The notes: a model not told the origin generated them from the letters alone. A DNA stretch of 64,000 bases from Heliopora coerulea (GCA_030142905.1 JASJOG010000157.1:62001-126000); one strand, 5' to 3'; numbered from the stretch's first letter, positions 32,670-43,995 are shown. Translations and numbers: made by a program.

Positions 32670-34150
32670 ATGGAACGTCAAAAATCGAGATGAGATTCTC
32701 CAGCGAGTCAGTTACTCGTTCTTCACTGATAATGGAGAGAAGGTTACTTGAATGAAAATATGTTAAATAGCATTAGCATTAGACTAAAGATTGACAAAGT
32801 TCGAACAGCTTTGGTACTCAGAAAAGGCTTCTTTGTCTCAGAAGGGTCCTTTTCCTGTAAATTTCTACCCAAGTTCGCTGTCCCAAATATAATTCAGCAA
32901 AAGTTTCACGATGAATCTGGTTTACCGTAAACCCATACTCATTTGCCCAGACCCGCATATCTAATAATCACAATCATGCAGGCTTAAACAGATGACAAAC
33001 TCTGGGGTATTTATAAGAGGAAATGGTGCCATGGTGTACGTTAAATTCATTCGCTTATTATTACTTATCAGAAAGGATTTTCCCTTTTGAATGGAATCTC
33101 GATGAGATGATCCTGCCAGTTACGCAGTTATTCGTTTTTCACTGATAGTGGAGCGAAGGTTCCTTGCATGAAATTATGTTAAACAGGGCTAGACTAACGA
33201 CTGAGAAGTTAGTACAGTTTTCGTACTCGGAAAAGGCTACTTAGACTGAGAAACATCCTGTTCCTGTCATGTTCCGCCCACGTTCATTGTCCCAAATCTA
33301 AATCATTAAGAGTCTGGTGATGAATTTGGTTTACCGTAAACCTATACTCATCTGCCGAGTCTGTATATCTAATAATCACAATTAACTTAATTAAGTGATA
33401 AGCACTGGGGCATTTAGAAGGCAACATGGTGCCATGGCGTATTTTAAATTTATTCACTTATTATTACTTATCAGGAAGGGTCTTCCCTTTTGAAAGAGTC
33501 ACAAATATTAACCCAGACCAACATGATGCCGATTAACTGGCTTTCCACCCCTTGTGACCGGCTGTTGGTCAAACGTCGACTGAAAATGTTTCGCAGTTCC
33601 ATATGACAATCGAGATGAGATGTTCCAGCGAGCCTGTTACTCATTTTTTTACTGATACTGGAGTGAAAGTTACGAGCATAAATATATGTTAAATAGGATT
33701 AGACTAGAGATTGAGGAAGTTAGTACAGCTTTGGTACTCAGAAAAGACTTCTTTATCTCAGAAGGATTCTGTTCCTGTCAAGTTCCACCCACGTTCATTG
33801 TCCCAAATCTAATTCAGTAAAAGTCTAATGATGAATCTGGTTTACCGTAAACCTCTACTCATCTGCCGAGTCCTTCATGTCCAGTAGTCACAACCAGCTT
33901 AAATAAATGACAAGCACTGGGGTATTTGGAAGAAGACATGGTGCCATGGCTCTCTTCCCCATGTGGAATGTTGCATTAGAAATTGATGCGAATGTGAAAA
34001 TTATTCACTTGTTATTACTTATTAGAAAGATCTTCCCTTTTGAATTGGTCACAAATATTAATCCAGACCAACGTGATGTCGATGAACTGGCTTTTCAGCC
34101 CTGGTAACAGGCTATTGGTCCAAAGTGGTTGGGTGTTGTCTTCCATGAGG
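32670..34150. repeat. Triplicated ~0.4-0.5 kb segment
   Basis: Three tandem copies start near 32687, 33094 and 33607, with a period of about 410-510 bp. Each contains GAGATGAGAT..CAGTTACTCGTT, ACTGATA.TGGAG, GGTACTCAGAAAAGGCTTCTT, GAATCTGGTTTACCGTAAACC and TTATTACTTATCAGAAAGG. Copies 2 and 3 also share GTCACAAATATTAA.CCAGACCAAC. Frames are not conserved between copies, so it appears non-coding. Confidence 0.8.
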
Positions 34151-34689
34151 AAAATTCGGGATAGGTCATTGATGACAAGGAAAATTCTATTTGTCAGTTG
34201 TCCGGACATGTCGTATAAACACGTCTAAGAGAAAATCCTCGACCTGTTGAGACACGTGATTCTTTGCTACGTCTGTTTATAATCCTGGGCCGGGTTGTTC
34301 AAAAGACGATTAGCTTAACCCAGGATTAGAGAAACTTTTTGGGCACCTTTCCGATCATGTTGCTGAGAAAATTTGGAATTTTCTGACAGATATCGGGTGT
34401 ATACCGAAAAAGGTTTTAAGCTGTGGTATCTGAACTAGATTGTTCAACGAAAATAAGCGAAACCAAAACAACATATAAGATTAACTTGTAATCCTAGATT
34501 AGCGCTAATCGTACGTTGTACAGCCGGCCACAGAACTGTACGATAGGGCGCTATAACGCTCCGCATCTCGTCTGTATAATTTTGTAAAACCGCACATGAC
34601 GTCTGCTAGTGCATTCACACTGCTCAGTACTAACCATCGAAAAGCCCTACGCATGCCGCACCGCACACACCACTCCGATTAACGGGTAA

Positions 34690-34882
34690 AGGTAAAGATA
34701 AAGTGCCTTTATTTTTACTGGGAATCCTTATCAGCTCCCTAACCTGTTCTCCCCAGAGGTCCAGTAAAGGCCACTCCTTATGCGTCCAGTGTCACTACAG
34801 TAGGAAGCCTGAGCGCCCAGAGAAAACCTGCGATGCTGGGTAGAATCAAATTGGACAACACTCGAATAACATGTGACAGATA
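34690..34882 (-). repeat. Composite SINE, 3' part
   Basis: Continues the tRNA-headed SINE at 35264-35352 on the other side of a 381-bp insertion. The target duplication ATGTGACAGATA (34871-34882 and 35264-35275) marks the join. Confidence 0.55.
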
Positions 34883-35263
34883 TTTCCGTAGTTTCGTAAT
34901 AGCACAATAGTAGTCAGACCTTTCAAATAAACGACAAATTTTTTAATCGTAAACATGTTTCGGCATACTTATGCCATCTTCAGTACAGTGGAAGAGATCT
35001 AATTATAATTTACAATGGGTTATATATTCATGTCATGTCAAGTGATGTGGATATTAAATTACAATGTTAAGAAGGCGGAAAATATTTACAAGTTGAAAAC
35101 GGTGTTAAGATTTTTCAACTTGTAAATATTTTCCACATCACTTGACATGACATGAATATATAACCCATTGTAAATTATAATTAGATCTCTTCCACTGTAC
35201 TGAAGATGGCATAAGTATGCTGAAACATGTTTACGATTAAAAAATTTGTCGTTTATTTGAAAT
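34883..35263. mobile_element. 381-bp palindromic element with hammerhead-like motifs
   Basis: The arms 34921-35050 and 35132-35261 are almost perfect inverted copies of ~130 bp, with an inner pair at 35078-35098 and 35112-35132. Each arm carries CTGAAGAT then a GGCATA..TATGC(C/T) stem and GAAAC, like the termini of Penelope elements. It is flanked by a 12-bp direct repeat. It interrupts a SINE. Confidence 0.8.
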
Positions 35264-35352
35264 ATGTGACAGATAACTGCACGGAACCAGAATCGAACCA
35301 GAGTCAGAGTGGTAAAAGACGGATGCACTACTCCTGAGCCACCAGCACTCCT
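35264..35352 (-). repeat. tRNA-headed SINE, 5' part
   Basis: On the minus strand, box A TGGCTCAGGAGTAGTGC and box B GGTTCGATTCTGG are correctly spaced. The anticodon-arm region reads CCGTCTTTTACCAC. The SINE continues at 34690-34882. Confidence 0.65.
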
Positions 35353-36080
35353 TTAAAGAATCCGGATTAACAGGCATGAGCAATATCTTGTGGCCGGTAT
35401 TTCATAAAATTGTGCTGCGCACCCTGAACAGTGTTACCAACAATGTTCTTCAACCGTGATAGCAACTGCGCCGTAGGGAGACTGATCTGATAGGAGGACA
35501 AACCAAGCAAATATATGTACACAGATCCTTTGAAGCTATGGTCGTTCAAACTTACATGATAACTTTACACCTGAGGATGTAGTAACTCGAACGAAATGGA
35601 TAAAAAGAAAACATATGAAAAACATTCTTCTGCCGAAGAAGCTTGTCGACAAAATATACCAGGCAATTTGTTACGAAGGTAGATTTCCCTACTTCCTCCC
35701 TCCCAGATTTGACTGAATAGCAAGGTTGTCTTTGCATTCTTCAGCCATCAGTAATTCAGTAACCTGTTACCAAGGTCCTAAAACTTTTATGTCGATTGTG
35801 AACTTAGTTGTTTCGCCAAAGTATTTTCCCTCTTATTTCAGCAACCGAGAATAACTACTTTTGCATTGTCAGTGCCATCGAAAATAAAATTTTCACATGT
35901 GGATTTAAAGATTTGTCTGAGCATGACTCAGTGGAGATAAAACTAATCCTCACTTGCGTCGACTTTGCCGGATCCTAAACTAATTGAAACTGTTGACGTC
36001 AATGCGACTTTTGTTTTTTTTATTTTGGGGGTTTTCTTAATATTCAAAACGATTAAACAACCCCATAATGCAATTGTGCA
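35353..36080. other. No gene recognised
   Basis: Upstream region of the degraded paralogue. No feature is supported. Confidence 0.4.
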
Positions 36081-36137
36081 AATCGCATAAATAGTGCGTC
36101 GTATCGTTTCATTTAACAGTGGTTGAGCGGCTTCAAG

Positions 36138-36261
36138 ATGGAGCTTTTGACGGTTTTAGCATTAGCAATTGCCGCAGTCGGAGTGAAGACACATCTCAAA
36201 ACAATATTATTGAAGAATCCAACGGTGAAAATGTAACTAGCGTTGATCGTGGCTACGATAT
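36138..36261 (+). pseudogene. Degraded paralogue of the secreted precursor, exon 1
   Basis: Starts MELLTVLALAIAAVG, like the signal peptide at 27749. The exon is 124 bases against 137, so the frame shifts, and the second frame then reads SEDTSQNNIIEESNGENV, an acidic stretch like that of the intact gene. The donor GAT AT|gtaaga is identical to that gene's. A 13-base net deletion therefore separates signal and pro-region. Confidence 0.65.
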
Positions 36262-36637
36262 GTAAGAAATGGCTAAAATTTCGTTTTTCAATTACTCGTT
36301 TTGTATCCACTTAGCTGCGCTTTTTTGATCCATACACTTCATAAGGAATTTAGTTCTCTCACAATTTCTACATTTTAAAGTAAAATTCACAAGAAATATC
36401 GTTTTCTTACGATTTTCCTTATGAAGTGCAAGCAGAAATACATGTGCAAATTGTCGTCTACATTCGAACTGTTTATCTGCACCTTGCTCGTTTCAACAAC
36501 TTGAGACTTTATCGTTGTTTTCCGCATTCGTTGACCGCACATTGGGCAATAGATTGTTATCTTTTTGTAACCAATTACATACTTATAGATTACCTCATGG
36601 TTGGTGAACGCGTACGATTTTGTACATGCATTGCTAG

Positions 36638-36672
36638 CAGGGTTAGGGTTAGGGTTAGGGTTAGGGTTGGGT
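36638..36672. repeat. Interstitial telomeric TTAGGG tract
   Basis: About five units of GGGTTA, ending GGGTTGGGTTTA. TTAGGG is the telomere motif of cnidarians and vertebrates. The tract is internal and short, in intron 1 of the degraded paralogue. Confidence 0.85.
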
Positions 36673-37404
36673 TTAGTTGCTATTTGTTATGTCATGAATA
36701 ACGAGTTGTTATTCATGACAACAAGTCAACCAAATTGATGACGTAATTTATTTTTTATATGCGTTCTCTGATAAACTTTTAAATAAAAAGGGATAGGACA
36801 AACACTCCTTCGAGTTCCTCGGCGCGACAAGTCTTGTATAGACAACATGAAAGTTACAAAGTGTATTTATTTTTAACAATGTTTCTAAAAGTTTATTTGT
36901 TTAACAAGATAAGTATGAACACAACGTAATAAAGATGGTATTTGAAAGTAAACAAAAAGTTCAAATTGTAAAGGCTCGCATGAGCTGGGAGAGAGCGTAA
37001 GTCGCTACGCTTTTCTCACTTGTGGAGAACAATCGTCTGGGGCCTTTGATTGGTCAAACGATTGTACTCAGAAGTGTGAAAAATCGTCTGACCAATCAGG
37101 ATCGAACTTCTCTTGTAAGAGACGAGTTTTATCCTAGCGCCAGCTGAGGAGTTTATGACAGTAAGTATATTATAATCTAGTTTATAGTTTAAAAACCGGA
37201 AGAGCTCGCCCAAAATTTATGCACTAGCCGAAATTAACCTAAGCTAACTTAACTAACATACTTTCATTTCCTAAAGCAGTTTCTTCTCGAAATTACATCT
37301 AGAGTCCTAATCCTGTTTTATTATGCCCTTCAACTATTTTTTTTTTTTTTAAATCTCGTTTCCCGACATGAAGTAAAGACTGTTGAATTGTATTCGGTTC
37401 CTAG

Positions 37405-37524
37405 GGAGGATATTTTTCAAAGTAAAGACGTTTCCAAGAATGACAATGACTACGCCAAGGAAGAAGAGAGCGACGTCCAGGGAGACAACGACGATGACTC
37501 TAACTTAAATTCTGCCGCAACGAG
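37405..37524 (+). pseudogene. Degraded paralogue, exon 2 (acidic)
   Basis: The acceptor ggttcctag and phase match exon 2 of the intact gene. It encodes EDIFQSKDVSKNDNDYAKEE and then DDDSNLNSAATR. The donor position reads AG|ATATAT where the intact gene has AG|GTATTC, so the normal GT has been lost. Confidence 0.65.
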
Positions 37525-37544
37525 ATATATTCCATCAGAAAGTA

Positions 37545-38062
37545 GAATTATTATATTGCTGAGCTGGCTATTCTGTCTGTACACAAAATGACGCACGCTG
37601 ATTGACTGCCTAGCCGTGCAATAAGTTTTTCGTACAGAACGGCTAGTTTTGGCGGGAAAATTTCCGAGTAAATTTGAACGCAAACAAACCAGATTCAGGC
37701 ACGTTTTACAAAAGATTTAAAACAATGAACTACGAAAAAGAAGTTAAATGTTATCAATGATAATTTTAAGCGTAAAACTAGACGAATAGATGCAAAAAAA
37801 CACTAAGTAATAAGTAAAAACAAAGAAGTAAACCTAAGCCGCTAACTCACTATCTCAAACTCACGAACCCAAAACCCAAAGAAAGGAACCAAAAGCCATA
37901 TAATAAAGTCTTTATTAACCTCGTTTGTTCGGTTTGTAATGGAAAGTTCGTATTTGCAATGAGTTTTTTTCACACAGACCTCGCTCCTTCGTCGCTCGGT
38001 CTGTACTAAAACCTCAGGCAAATACTTTTACCTACAGACCTCACACTCGGTTAATAAGTAAT
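37545..38062 (+). repeat. Dispersed repeat B, copy 1
   Basis: Shares most of ~500 bp with 58146-58640 in the same orientation: TAGCCGT.CAATAAGTTTTTCGTAC, CGGCTAGTTTTGGCGGGAAAA, GAAGTTAAATGTT, AAAAGCCATATAATAAA and CCTCGTTTGTTCGG. The end is palindromic (GCAAATACTTTT.CC.ACAGACCTC). Non-coding. Confidence 0.8.
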
Positions 38063-38510
38063 CATTATTAGCCAAAGTATATTCTTCTGTGCTATCAGCT
38101 GTTAAGTGACTATTTAGAACCAAATTCCCTCTTGCCTTGGTTCGAGTTTTGGTCATAAATCGGAATAAGATCCAGCGTTCAGAGAATGAAAGACGTGCGA
38201 TTGATGAGGTAGTTCTGAGAAACAAATCAGTCTTGAAATTAAAATTATTTTTAGTGTATTTCTAGTGTTTCTAAGGGCCCATTTACAGGATACGGCTGTC
38301 GTATACGATTGTTCATTTTGATGTATTTGATTCAGTCATAAGAGTCTACAAGACCAATTGCAACATTCGCGAGCAAAAATCAAGCAAGAATTGCGCTTTT
38401 AAGACATAATCGCATACCCTAAAGTGAAGAATCATATACGGCAACCGTATCGTGTTGATAAGCCTTATTTTTTTTATTTTTATGGATCATTATCCCTTGT
38501 GTAATGACAG

Positions 38511-38713
38511 TACGGTAGAAAACTCCAAATCCACGACAAACAAGGTTAAAGAGCAGAGGCTCTTCAAGAGGAGCCCATGGTGACGACGAAGGCGAAAACG
38601 AAGACGAAGACTGAGATTACGACTACGACGTGTTCGTATACAAATTTGGCGGGAAACGCTGAACAAGGTTTGCGGCTATGTGAAAGTTGTGCCACCAATT
38701 CCAGGAGGTGACA
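38511..38713 (+). pseudogene. Degraded paralogue, exon 3 (Arg-rich, in-frame TGA)
   Basis: Acceptor gtaatgacag and donor GACA|gtaagt give the same phases as exon 3 of the intact gene. The frame reads STVENSKSTTNKVKEQRLFK, then SPW, TGA (38581-38583), and an extraordinary Arg/Lys run of about 18 residues, then LNKVCGYVK and IPGG. Only the TGA breaks it. Confidence 0.65.
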
Positions 38714-38750
38714 GTAAGTAATTATTGATTTAATAGATTAAATGGTCTGA

Positions 38751-39235
38751 TTGCACAAAGAAAGAAAAGGAGGGAAGGAAGGAAGCAAGGAAGGGAGGGA
38801 GCAAGGAAGCAAGGAAACAAGTAAGCAAGGAAGCAAAGAAGCAAAGAAGCAAAGAAGCAAGAAAGCAGGGAAGGGAGGGAGGAAGGAAGGAAGGAAGGAA
38901 GGAAGGAAAGGAAAGGAAAGGAAGGAAAAGAAAGGAAAAAGGAAGCAAGGAAAGAAGGAAGAAAAAGAAACGAAGGGAGGAAGGGAAGGGAAGGAAGGAA
39001 GGAAGGAAAGGAAGGGAAGGGAAGGGAAGGAAAGGAAGGAAGGGAGGAGGGAATGAAGGAAGGAAGGAAGCAAGGAAGGGAAGGAAGGAAGGAATGAAGG
39101 AAGGGAAGGGAAGGGAAGGGAGGAAGGGAGGAAGGAAGGAAGGAAGCAAGGAAGCAAGGAAGAGAAGAACGAAGAAAGGGAGAAGGGAAAGAATGAGGGA
39201 GGGAGAGAGGGAGGAGTGAACGAACGAAAGAATGA
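38751..39235. repeat. GGAAG/GAAGCAAG purine minisatellite
   Basis: About 480 bp of polypurine repeats, similar in composition and intron position to 29865-30280. Confidence 0.9.
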
Positions 39236-39466
39236 ATGGTGCTGTGACTTATGAGGAAGGAAGGAATGAAAAACGAACAAAAAAGGAAAGCAAGAGAAAA
39301 GGCAAAATGAATTAGACAAATTAATATATTGTTAAATTCATTTGCTTGATAAACAAAATAAGTAACTAAATACATCAGTAAGTAAACAAACAATACAACA
39401 ATTATGTAGTGATAGATCAGAATATAAACAGTAAGATCTAAGCCCTTATATGATTTTGTTTTGAAG

Positions 39467-39508
39467 CTCTGAAATGGGTCTGTCGCATTCAAAGCTTTGG
39501 ACGTTAAG
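39467..39508 (+). pseudogene. Degraded paralogue, exon 4
   Basis: Acceptor gttttgaag in phase 1. It encodes TLKWVCRIQSFGR then TAA at 39505-39507, followed by donor G|gtatgt. It corresponds to IAKWLCGFPKL in the intact gene. Confidence 0.65.
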
Positions 39509-40013
39509 GTATGTGTAAATTTTCGACAATGTCTTAAAGGAATATTGCGCTCACCCTAACAAAGATTAAACATACGAATCAGGAATTTAATGTATGGAAA
39601 TGTTCCGATTCCAAACGTAAAATGAAAATTTCACTCCTTATTTTCTCCATCTAGCTCCATCTTCTAACAATCTCCAAGTCTGATGATCCAAAAATTAAGT
39701 ATGCCCTGAGATTCTATTAAGCTCCCATTGTAAAGGGTGTATATTTTTCTTTTAAAATTACCAGTCTGGAAACGCTGAAAAGAATATGAGCCCCCCAGAA
39801 AGGCCGAATAAGGGAAGTACGGGATGTTAAACCTCTTTTCATGTGCCAAACTGGGATTTTATCATTATACGGGAAATATACTTGTCATATCGCAAGATTT
39901 CCCTTGTTAAAATTTGAATCTTTTCACTCTATTCTAAAAGTATGAACAAACCAGGTATGTCTGATGTAACAAGTTAATTTCAAATTCTGATTGATTTGGT
40001 AATTCCTTTTCAG

Positions 40014-40263
40014 ATAGGAAACTGGTCAGAAGCAATGAATTTGGAAGAACCATAGATGTCAAACCAACAAGACTACATCAAACAAAAAAATTAGATGAAC
40101 TAATCAGTCTGAAAGTAAATAGAGAAGTTCAACCAGGACCATGTATAGCTAGAAACACGTGCACACAACAAACTCTTGCCCACCCTTCCATTATATCTCT
40201 CGAGAATCCGAAGAAAACCTATAATTTTTTAAAAATTCTCAGAAAGAAATTGTCCTTACTATA
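40014..40263 (+). pseudogene. Possible further exon, basic peptide without ATG
   Basis: After the acceptor ccttttcag an 82-codon frame runs open to TAA at 40261: RKLVRSNEFGRTIDVKPTRL, then QTKKLDELISLK at a possible donor (40114|gtaaat), and beyond it GPCIARNTC. Its phase agrees with the donor at 39508. It may be a downstream exon of the degraded paralogue or of another gene. Confidence 0.4.
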
Positions 40264-40799
40264 ACTAGAAGGGTGAATGCAATAAAAAAAAAATCAACGC
40301 AGAAATTGGTTACAAATCAACAATAATCCAAACTGGAAATTATTTCATATTTAAACTGTTATAGTCATATTTACTTTTAAAATTTCAATTCTGCTTTATC
40401 AAAACAACAAGTTCGGTGAGAATAACGTTCAACGGCTTAACAAATGGTGAGATGTCCATCCTTAGAATTAAATTATTAAACAATGAATGATAGGATCAAT
40501 ACCCTGAATTAGTTGCAGGCTTATGGTAATTTGTGTCGTTTTCTAATTAGACTTCTCACTCATTTTGCCTTAAAGAAATATTTTTTATTAGATGATGAGA
40601 CTTTCCGTCTTAAAAGTGGAGCATTCTCATAGGTTATCAAAGAGATATCAGCATTACGAACAGCTCATGACTGAATATTTTTTTAATATTTTTTGACTTA
40701 AAAAATTGATAAATTACACATTATCTCAAAGTTGATTACAAATGTTTTTAAGGTGTGCTATGATAAGCATTTATGCTAAGTATTCATTTGGAGGTACAG

Positions 40800-40996
40800 G
40801 ACTTTGGTGACGAAGATGAAACCAATTACGAAATCGACGAGATAAACAAAGAAAACATGAGCGAGTTCTGTATTTTTATCGCTGACCAAAAATCAGAAAA
40901 TACAGAACATAAAACAAAATACGACAAGCAAACCTTGTGCAAGTTTTGTCGAAAGAAGAACGAGAAGAGGGAAGTAAAAGACATACCTTTTCCAAG
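40800..40996 (+). CDS. Possible exon, acidic with CxxC
   Basis: Acceptor ggaggtacag, donor CCAAG|gtaaaa, phase 0 to 2, open for 65 codons. It begins DFGDEDETNYEIDEINKEN and later has TLCKFCRKKNEKREV. Phase-compatible with the exon ending at 40114. No family is recognised. Confidence 0.45.
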
Positions 40997-41345
40997 GTAA
41001 AACATCAATAAAAATGAAAAATGGCGTATAAACCTGCAACTCTTGCGTATTTTCAACTACGCATTCAGTGGCACCTCAACACAAAGGGTTCAACGGTAAA
41101 TTTACATAAAGACGACTTTAAACTTCCTTGAGAGGTTTTAAAATCCTGATAAAAACATTACTGGTCGAATACGGTAAAGGTCATCATGCACAAATCACTC
41201 TCGAAGTTAGAAAGACTGAAGCGGACAACTGTTTTCCCGAAGGATAATTAGGTGACCAAAAACAAGTAGCTTTGCAATGAGTTACCTGGTGGCTGTTTAC
41301 CTTGCATTTTTGTTTCGAGCCAAAACTACATTCTAACGTCTTCAG

Positions 41346-41745
41346 TGGGGCGACATTTCATAGGGAAAAAAGTCCTAATTGAGGCGATGAAATCTTTGTG
41401 TGGAAAGCGGAGAAAGCATGCAAAGACTGTCATGCCCTGGACAACTCTTCTGGACGATGAGTGTGCTATCCCACTTCTCAAACAATTGACCATGAATGCT
41501 GTCCGCTTAAATACTGCAAAATGTTCAAATGTAATCGTCCTACAGAGATGAATCAACCAGAATCTTCTTCATTCTACTTTACCAATAAGCACCAGCAAAA
41601 TCCAGGCGATGATATTTGGTACAAGAAGTCTCCCTTAGAGAAGAATGAAGTCGGGAAGCTACTTTTGAAAGCTGCTCAAAGCAATTCCGTTTGCAAAACT
41701 TGTATTTCAAATCCACTCGATTCAGACGTACCTGTGATTGTGTAG
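41346..41745 (+). pseudogene. Possible last exon, cysteine-rich, two in-frame TGA
   Basis: The acceptor acgtcttcag joins in phase with 40996. The frame has TGA at 41383-41385 and 41458-41460 and otherwise runs to TAG at 41743. It contains CKDCHALDNSSGR before the second TGA and VCYP, DHECCPLKYCKMFKCN and VCKTCISN after it. Nine or more cysteines suggest a disulphide-rich secreted part. It is either a pseudogene or an unusual TGA-recoded gene. Confidence 0.4.
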
Positions 41746-43175
41746 CTCAGGTAAGTGGTTACCAGATCGTGAAAAGTCCCAAGATTTATACAAATCGGCA
41801 TCTATTCAACTTCAGCGAAGAATGTCGTTTTAATACACTTAGTCACTTAGGAAATGACCTGACAGCAAGCGAGTCCCCTTACGTCTTTTGTTCATATTCA
41901 TGAGAAAGAACCAAGACAAAGTGTTGCTGCAAAAAGTGAACAATTGGCAAATGCATATTCCAAGGAGCTAACTTTGAGAACTGCTCTTTCAAGCCATAAA
42001 TTGTCCAGTTTCTGAGGTGACCCTCAGAAGCGAAACCAGCCGCAGGCACCAAGAAAGCTATTTCTATTTCCGTCTTAAATGATTTACTGGCTTCAGTGTT
42101 CAAATAATGTTTCAGAATGACATTATTTTCATTTGAGATTTTCATTTTATGGAATGGCTTGTATAAAGCGTGTACTTTTTGTTTGTTAACCCGACTATTT
42201 TGCTAAATTATTGATATATCGCCATATACCGATGACGAATGAAAACGAAAGAAGGTCTGAAGAATTAAATCCATGTCTCTGGATCCTCTGGACATTTCTC
42301 ACGCCTTGGGCATTCGCTCTGTCCGTCCCACGTTTGTTACGGTTGGCCGCCACTTGCGACCTCGCCGAGCCCCCCACTTTTCTTATCGTTTCGACGCCCT
42401 TGATATAGATTGTTGTCGGGAATAAATACTGGGAAGAATGGTATGGTGGGCTGTACATCTGTCATATCGCCTTCGTTGGTAGTCGCTTCTGATGGCTAAT
42501 ATTGGTGCACGTGATTTGTCTGCATAACAACTCTTCGTGTTCTCTTTGCTCTTCCTGTCACGTTATAACTTACGACATTATTCCATTTAATTTCTTTTTT
42601 TATTTTACTCATTAATGTAGTTACGTCGCATCATTACATTTCCCTTCATTAACTCTCCAATGTCTTCTTTCCTTGACCAAAGTTTCTTTCTTCTCTTCGT
42701 GATAGCCGAAAAATCGTTATATCTCGATATAAACATTCATTCTCTGTCTTACCAGTGTAGCAGTAGTACTTAACTACTGACTTCTCAAATTTTAATCTAG
42801 TAATTCACTTTGCTTTCTTGAATGTCAGATTTATCGTATTTAAAACTAACCCACGTAGGGTAGGTGTGTATTCCTTAACAGAGAAAGTTCTGTTGACAGT
42901 TACATTACGTTGGGAATTAAATAAGTAAAAGAAATTCGACTGATTAAAAAAATTGTATCAATTTAAAAGATTGGGTTGAAAACTGAATTGAAAATCGAAA
43001 TAGTTAAAATACTTATACTGTGCAGAAATAAAGTAGAGTGGCAACTTAAGTGAATGTTGACAAATGCTCCATACTATTTCTGTGTAGGGCTTTAAGTCGT
43101 TGGCAATGACTTTTGGGAAATGGACCTCTGGAAATAAAGAAAAGCAAATGAACATACGATAAATCGTCAAGACTC
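41746..43175. other. No feature recognised
   Basis: No splice-supported frame. The 42.2-42.46 kb region is more GC-rich, with open frames on both strands that match nothing I know. Confidence 0.4.
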
Positions 43176-43179
43176 ATTG

Positions 43180-43995
43180 ATAATTGTTTTAATTCTTTTT
43201 TGGCTAGGACCTCCCCTTCTCCTGACAAACCATCTACGTTTCTTAAGAGACTTTTCTATTTTTCTTTACCGTATACTGGTTCTCACTTCCTTCTTAGTTA
43301 AGAAAGTTCTTCTCTTCTACCTCTCCTCACATCACTCTTTGTTTCGTTTGTCGACTCTCAATACGACTTTGCAACCTTTCCCCTTTAAGGACTGGACGTA
43401 TTCTCATTGGTCTGAGATTGCATGTTGTTTATAAATTCACTTGTCAAGACTGCGGAGCCTTGTATGTTGGTGTAACTTCCCCGCACCTCAACACGCGCAT
43501 CTCGTACCACTTGGGAATCTCGGCCCTTACTGGCAAATGGCGCAAAAATCCTTCTCCTACTGATATCTTTTTCACACCACCTAATTACTGGACACCCAAT
43601 CTAATTCGATGACTTTAAAATCCTTAGTTTCTGTTCTTTTGAATCCGAATTACTTCTACGCGAAAATATACTTATTGCGAAAATTAAACCAACTTTAAAT
43701 GCCAACATTGGTTCTAGCCCCTTTCTTTTTGTTTTGACTTCCCTGCTTTATTTCATCTGATCCTTCTTTGTCCCGTAGCTATCATTCTTATTTTTATTCT
43801 GTTATCCTATTGGTTGACGTCTGTAATTAGTTTGCATCTGTTATCTTATATTTGACTTTATTGGGACTGTAACTTTATTCTCTAAAGAGATGTTGCAACT
43901 GTGGCACCGGGGCGTAGGAAGCATTTTATAAGTGAATAGGCCAAATTCTCTTTGGATACTGGGATGGTGCCTGATGAGACTTTCCGGTTGTACGA
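43180..43995 (+). pseudogene. Penelope-like element fragment with GIY-YIG endonuclease
   Basis: 43177-43434 carries the linker (LTSFLVKKVLLFYL, TLQPFPFKDW). 43418-43612 encodes HVVYKFTCQDCGALYVGVTS and HLNTRISYHL: the CxxC, the GALYVGVT form of GIY-YIG and the catalytic Arg region. 43620-43735 has ESELLLRENILIAKIKPTLN with the conserved Glu and Pro-Thr-Leu-Asn end. Frameshifts near 43430 and 43615 kill it. The reverse transcriptase is missing. Near 43935, CTGATGAGACTTTCC may be a worn hammerhead remnant. Confidence 0.78.

Noticed and set aside
38722..39492. Overlapping Phe/Pro/Ser/Leu frames up to 256 codons
   Set aside because: Low-complexity polypurine tract in an intron.
42195..42458. Frames on both strands in a GC-richer patch
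   Set aside because: Neither has a recognisable motif or splice context.
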